Shown: positions 8,758-11,177 of the stretch, piece after piece
How the letters are laid out: each line of letters begins with the position of its first letter
How positions within the stretch are numbered: the stretch's first letter is position 1
Assembly: GCA_017860985.1 (NCBI GenBank)
Contig: JAGFXG010000017.1
Coordinates: 1-11,177 of the forward strand
Direction of reading: 5' to 3'
DNA from: Deltaproteobacteria bacterium
GTDB taxonomy: Bacteria; Desulfobacterota; Syntrophia; Syntrophales; Smithellaceae
Length of the DNA: 11,177 bases
The notes under the pieces: generated by a model
Seen by the model: only the letters and a program-made list of their open reading frames with translations
Told to the model about the DNA's origin: nothing
The model's database searches: none
Made by a program: the position numbers and the translations under genes

Positions 8758-8786
8758 CCTTAACACGGGCATTCGCCGATTGTCAA
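8758..8786 (-). promoter_or_regulatory. Candidate tRNA-Ala promoter
   Basis: On the minus strand a perfect -35 TTGACA lies at 8786-8781. The hexamer 17 bases on is TTAAGG (8763-8758), a poor -10. Transcription would start about 20 bases before the tRNA. The -35 is convincing but the -10 is weak, so this promoter is less certain than the one for tRNA-Leu. Confidence 0.4.
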
Positions 8787-8797
8787 CAGATTTTAGC

Positions 8798-8825
8798 TTG
8801 ACATTTTGCCTTCCCCCTATATAAT
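8798..8825 (+). promoter_or_regulatory. Consensus sigma-70 promoter of tRNA-Leu
   Basis: TTGACA (8798-8803) and TATAAT (8820-8825) are both perfect consensus, separated by 16 bases. The following CGCGCCC is a GC-rich discriminator of the kind found at stable-RNA promoters under stringent control. Transcription should start near 8832, only a few bases before the tRNA at 8835. Confidence 0.9.
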
Positions 8826-8834
8826 CGCGCCCGT

Positions 8835-8921
8835 GCCGGAGTGGTGAAACTGGTAGACGCAGGGGACTCAAAATCCCCCGCTCGCAAGGGCATCTCGGTT
8901 CGATTCCGAGCTCCGGCACCA
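8835..8921 (+). tRNA. tRNA-Leu (anticodon CAA)
   Basis: The 87-base gene has a perfect acceptor stem GCCGGAG/CTCCGGC, a D arm containing TGGTAGACGCA, an anticodon stem GGGGA/TCCCC with loop CTCAAAA (anticodon CAA, reading UUG), a long class II variable arm around CGCTCGCAAGGGC, and the T arm CTCGG-TTCGATT-CCGAG. The 3' ACCA is encoded. The long variable arm and A73 fit leucine. Confidence 0.97.
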
Positions 8922-8940
8922 TAATAAAAATAGTGACTTA

Positions 8941-8980
8941 AAGGAAACGGAGGCTGAAGCGACTACTCTTCCGTATCCTT
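8941..8980. terminator. Weak hairpin between tRNA-Leu and the symporter gene
   Basis: The arms aaggaaacgga (8941-8951) and tccgtatcctt (8970-8980) pair over 11 positions with one mismatch, around an 18-base loop that includes the symporter stop codon. The T-runs on either side are short (CCTTT on the minus strand, CCTT on the plus strand). It may end transcription from both converging genes, but it is a poor match to an intrinsic terminator. Confidence 0.3.
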
Positions 8981-10306
8981 AGAAAACTTCCTGAACAGCA
9001 GCACGAAAAGTATTCCCGCAATGTACATCTCCAGACCATAAACCCCGTTGACGATGAAGAGCGAGCTATAGAAATCGCCGATCTGGTCCTGAATGAGGAT
9101 CGCAAGCGTCATGGAAAGGGCGGAGTTGCGGACGCCAGTCTCAAAAGCGAGAGACCGGACCTGCTTCGCGGGCACACGGAATATCTTCGCCACAACTATC
9201 GCGATCACCATGCCCGTCAGGGCTAAAATCAGGGGAGCGAAATAGAAGGAAAGGCTGTAGCGGGCGGTGTCTGTCAGCGCGTTGAGATTTCCCACCACGC
9301 CCGTCACCATGATGAACAGGACCGTGATAATGCCCAGAACTGAGAAAAGCGGCGCCGCTTTGAGCGCGGCCTTTTCGAATTTGGCCCGCACCGTCATGCC
9401 CACCGCCAGTGGAACGATGACCAGCACAATGATGGTCTGCGCGATGAGAAGGGCCGGAACCGATGCGCCCGCACCAGTATTCCCGTAGAGGGAGAGGAGG
9501 AGCGGCGTGCAGAACAGGGCCAGGATCGTCGAGATCGAGGTGAGGGAAATGGAAAGCGCCAGGTCGCCCTTTGCAAAATGCGTCAGCAGGTTCGAGGTGA
9601 CGCCTGCGGGGCTCGCCGTTGCCAGGATAAGCCCCATGAATATGAAAGGATAGGCCTGGTAGAATCCGAACAGATGGCTCAGGCCTAGCGCGACTAGGGG
9701 CATCAGACCGTATTGGAGGGCTATTCCGATGACGATGCCCAGCGGCTTGCGGAAGACAAGGGAGAAGTCACTAAGCTTCAGGGTCAGCCCCATGCCCACC
9801 ATGACGAAGAAGAGCATGAGGACGATGGATATTTTAAATATGCGGTCGAAAAGAATCGCCTTCGGCTCTCCGCTGATTCGGGCGAAGGCATAGGTCTTGC
9901 CTTCGTGTTCTCCGGTAACGGTTTCGAGCGCGAACATCATCCTGTTTTCCGACATTTTCTCATACTCGGCCGCGGGGCGCCCACCTTCGGCCGGTAGCGA
10001 TACGACGTACATGTCTCCTTCGCTACTGCGCAAGAAATAGAGCGTCCCGGTCCCTGCCTTCGCGGTCTTTGCTTTCAGGATGCGGAGGTTGCCGGTCAGC
10101 TCCTTCTTTTGCGCCGCAGACCAGTCGAGCTGGAGAGCGCTCGAGTTCAGCCCGTCCGCGAATGCGGCATCTCCTTCGCTAATAATTTTTTTTGAAAGGT
10201 ATTTGTAGAGTTCTTCTCCCTGCAACGATGTGCCGCTTGCCATGGCAGCAGTTGCAAAAAGCATAAGCGTGCAGATAACAGCTAAGATAATCTTTCGAGC
10301 TTTCAT
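8963..10306 (-). CDS. Bile acid:sodium symporter (BASS/SBF) family transporter with extra periplasmic N-terminal domain
   Basis: BASS family proteins move bile acids or other organic acids, usually driven by sodium. The predicted 447 residues begin with a signal-peptide-like segment (about 1-24, ending AMASG), then about 125 soluble residues that I do not recognise (25-150), then a transporter core of nine to ten membrane segments (about 152-438). Core motifs include ATASPAGVTSNLLTHFAKGD (229-248), SISLTSIST (252-260) and FETGVRNSAL (388-397). Against the Neisseria ASBT structure, S238, N239, S252, T256 and E389 match sodium site 1, while the site 2 glutamine is arginine (R393). I chose ATG 10306 because GGGG lies nine bases upstream and the signal peptide follows at once. 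ATG 10312 and GTG 10369 are in frame but less likely. Usual BASS proteins are near 300-330 residues. Substrate unknown. Confidence 0.85.
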   Translation of the reverse strand: MKARKIILAVICTLMLFATAAMASGTSLQGEELYKYLSKKIISEGDAAFADGLNSSALQLDWSAAQKKELTGNLRILKAKTAKAGTGTLYFLRSSEGDMYVVSLPAEGGRPAAEYEKMSENRMMFALETVTGEHEGKTYAFARISGEPKAILFDRIFKISIVLMLFFVMVGMGLTLKLSDFSLVFRKPLGIVIGIALQYGLMPLVALGLSHLFGFYQAYPFIFMGLILATASPAGVTSNLLTHFAKGDLALSISLTSISTILALFCTPLLLSLYGNTGAGASVPALLIAQTIIVLVIVPLAVGMTVRAKFEKAALKAAPLFSVLGIITVLFIMVTGVVGNLNALTDTARYSLSFYFAPLILALTGMVIAIVVAKIFRVPAKQVRSLAFETGVRNSALSMTLAILIQDQIGDFYSSLFIVNGVYGLEMYIAGILFVLLFRKFSKDTEE

Positions 10307-10388
10307 TAACATATACCCCGTAATGTTTATTTTGGTGTCGCCAAGAGGACCCCGCATGTCACTGGGCACGGCATGTTATCTTTACCCT

Positions 10389-11177
10389 TCAGGATGCCCC
10401 CTTGCCCGCACGAATCATTTCCATAAAGGCATCGATCCGCGTTTGAATCTGAGCCTCGGAAAAATTCCGTTCGTCGCACATATCGGCTTCCAGCATCAAT
10501 GAGGGAATGCCCCGTTCCCGCTGAACGATTTTCTGGATGTCATACTGACCGAAGGAATAAGGCTTGCAACTACGGTTGGAGTGCATGACGATCCCGTCGG
10601 CACCGTATTTATCGATCATGGAAAGAACGATCTCCGCCATCTTGTCCACGCCGATATTCAAATAAATGCGCGTGTAGGATTCCGCTGCGGATCCGAGGAA
10701 ATCATTCTGGTCAACATACTTCAAAGAGCCGCACCAGGCGGATGTGTAGGTGTCAGCCACCAGGCAGGCGTCGTGCTTGGCAAATTCCTGAGACAGCCAT
10801 TTCAGACGGTACCAGATCGGCAGGTTGTCCCACAGCAGGCGGTATCGCTCCCGGGGAATGGCCCCTTTTCCCTCGCTGGCCCTTCTGCGCATTTCATCGC
10901 GAAGTCCCCGGTAGAAGTCAACAGCCTGTGACGTTCCCCGGAGCGTGACGATCAGGGCGAGAAAGAAAAAGGCGTCGAAGGCGGTCATGGGGGAGGGTCT
11001 GTTCATGGTCGTATCCAAAACCTCCTGCCAGAGCTGCTGACCCTCGAAGGAAAGTTTGCCGACATCCAGCATGCGGTCCCGATCCATCTTACGACCGGTA
11101 ACATTTTCCAGAAAAACGATATATTCTTCCATCTGCCGCTGCACGTAGGTTTTCATCTCCCGCGTGAATTCCGTGTG
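10389..11177 (-). CDS. 2-hydroxyacyl-CoA dehydratase / benzoyl-CoA reductase family subunit, C-terminal part (runs off right edge)
   Basis: The visible 262 codons are the C-terminal part of an HgdB/FldB/BcrB-C type iron-sulfur subunit. In this family, ATP-driven single-electron transfer to a [4Fe-4S] cluster enables dehydration of 2-hydroxyacyl-CoA or reduction of benzoyl-CoA. Typical features are YVQRQMEEYIVFLENVTGRK near the left, RPSPMTAFD, ERYRLLWDNLPIWYRLKWL, and the diagnostic HSNRSCKPYSFGQYDI followed by LEADMCDERNFSEAQIQTRI. The cysteine of NRSCKPYS is a conserved family residue and probable cluster ligand. The frame stays open upstream of the first visible ATG (11156) to the window edge, and family members are about 380-430 residues, so the N-terminal cluster-binding part is outside. 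I cannot tell dehydratase from reductase on this fragment. The symporter gene begins 82 bases downstream on the same strand. Confidence 0.88.
   Translation of the reverse strand, partial: HTEFTREMKTYVQRQMEEYIVFLENVTGRKMDRDRMLDVGKLSFEGQQLWQEVLDTTMNRPSPMTAFDAFFFLALIVTLRGTSQAVDFYRGLRDEMRRRASEGKGAIPRERYRLLWDNLPIWYRLKWLSQEFAKHDACLVADTYTSAWCGSLKYVDQNDFLGSAAESYTRIYLNIGVDKMAEIVLSMIDKYGADGIVMHSNRSCKPYSFGQYDIQKIVQRERGIPSLMLEADMCDERNFSEAQIQTRIDAFMEMIRAGKGAS

Noticed and set aside
8897..8921. 3' end of tRNA-Leu as an attachment site for an integrated element
   Set aside because: No second copy of the tRNA 3' end and no integrase gene was seen in the window; the tRNA-Ala T arm is similar only through ordinary tRNA conservation.
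8605..8922. A 105-codon open frame on the minus strand
   Set aside because: It runs through the terminator and both tRNA genes; its residues are translated tRNA sequence, a well-known false gene type.
10307..10369. GTG start 21 codons upstream of the chosen symporter start
   Set aside because: It would place polar residues ahead of an otherwise typical signal peptide and has no clear ribosome binding site.

Overview
The window looks like a chromosomal core region of an anaerobic Gram-negative bacterium, most likely a member of the former Deltaproteobacteria (Desulfobacterota, Syntrophales-like). This is inferred from three things: two adjacent b-type ATP synthase subunit genes, an mreBCD-mrdA-rodA-bactofilin cluster beside a divergent PpiD-like gene, and a 2-hydroxyacyl-CoA dehydratase family gene typical of strict anaerobes. 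No ribosomal RNA or species marker is present, so the placement is tentative.

Layout. Bases 1-608 (minus strand) hold the start of an F0F1 ATP synthase operon: a b'-type subunit, then the b subunit, which runs off the left edge. Bases 609-899 are a 291-base spacer with several inverted repeats and a possible atp promoter. Bases 900-6783 (minus strand) are a six-gene cell-shape operon, transcribed mreB, mreC, mreD, mrdA (PBP2), rodA, bactofilin. A divergent intergenic region at 6784-6965 separates it from a plus-strand gene for a membrane-anchored PpiD/SurA-type periplasmic chaperone that lacks the parvulin domain (6966-8564). A strong, probably bidirectional terminator at 8613-8648 follows. 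Next come two divergent tRNA genes, tRNA-Ala(GGC) on the minus strand and tRNA-Leu(CAA) on the plus strand, whose -35 boxes lie back to back. The right end (minus strand) holds an unusual bile-acid:sodium-symporter family protein with an extra periplasmic N-terminal domain, preceded by the C-terminal part of a 2-hydroxyacyl-CoA dehydratase / benzoyl-CoA reductase family subunit that is open at the right edge.

How the genes work together. MreB filaments, MreC and MreD form the scaffold that positions the RodA glycosyltransferase and the PBP2 transpeptidase during side-wall synthesis; the bactofilin at the operon end is a second cytoskeletal polymer likely tied to the same process. The PpiD-like chaperone would help newly exported proteins fold at the inner membrane. 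The symporter and dehydratase may form a small organic-acid uptake and catabolism unit, but only their proximity and shared strand support this.

Most of the window is ordinary, well-conserved core genome. I found no CRISPR array, transposon, prophage or clearly new system. The points most worth a second look are the fused symporter with an arginine at a predicted sodium-site position, the divergent tRNA promoter pair, the parvulin-less PpiD protein, and the repeats around the mreB and atp promoters.
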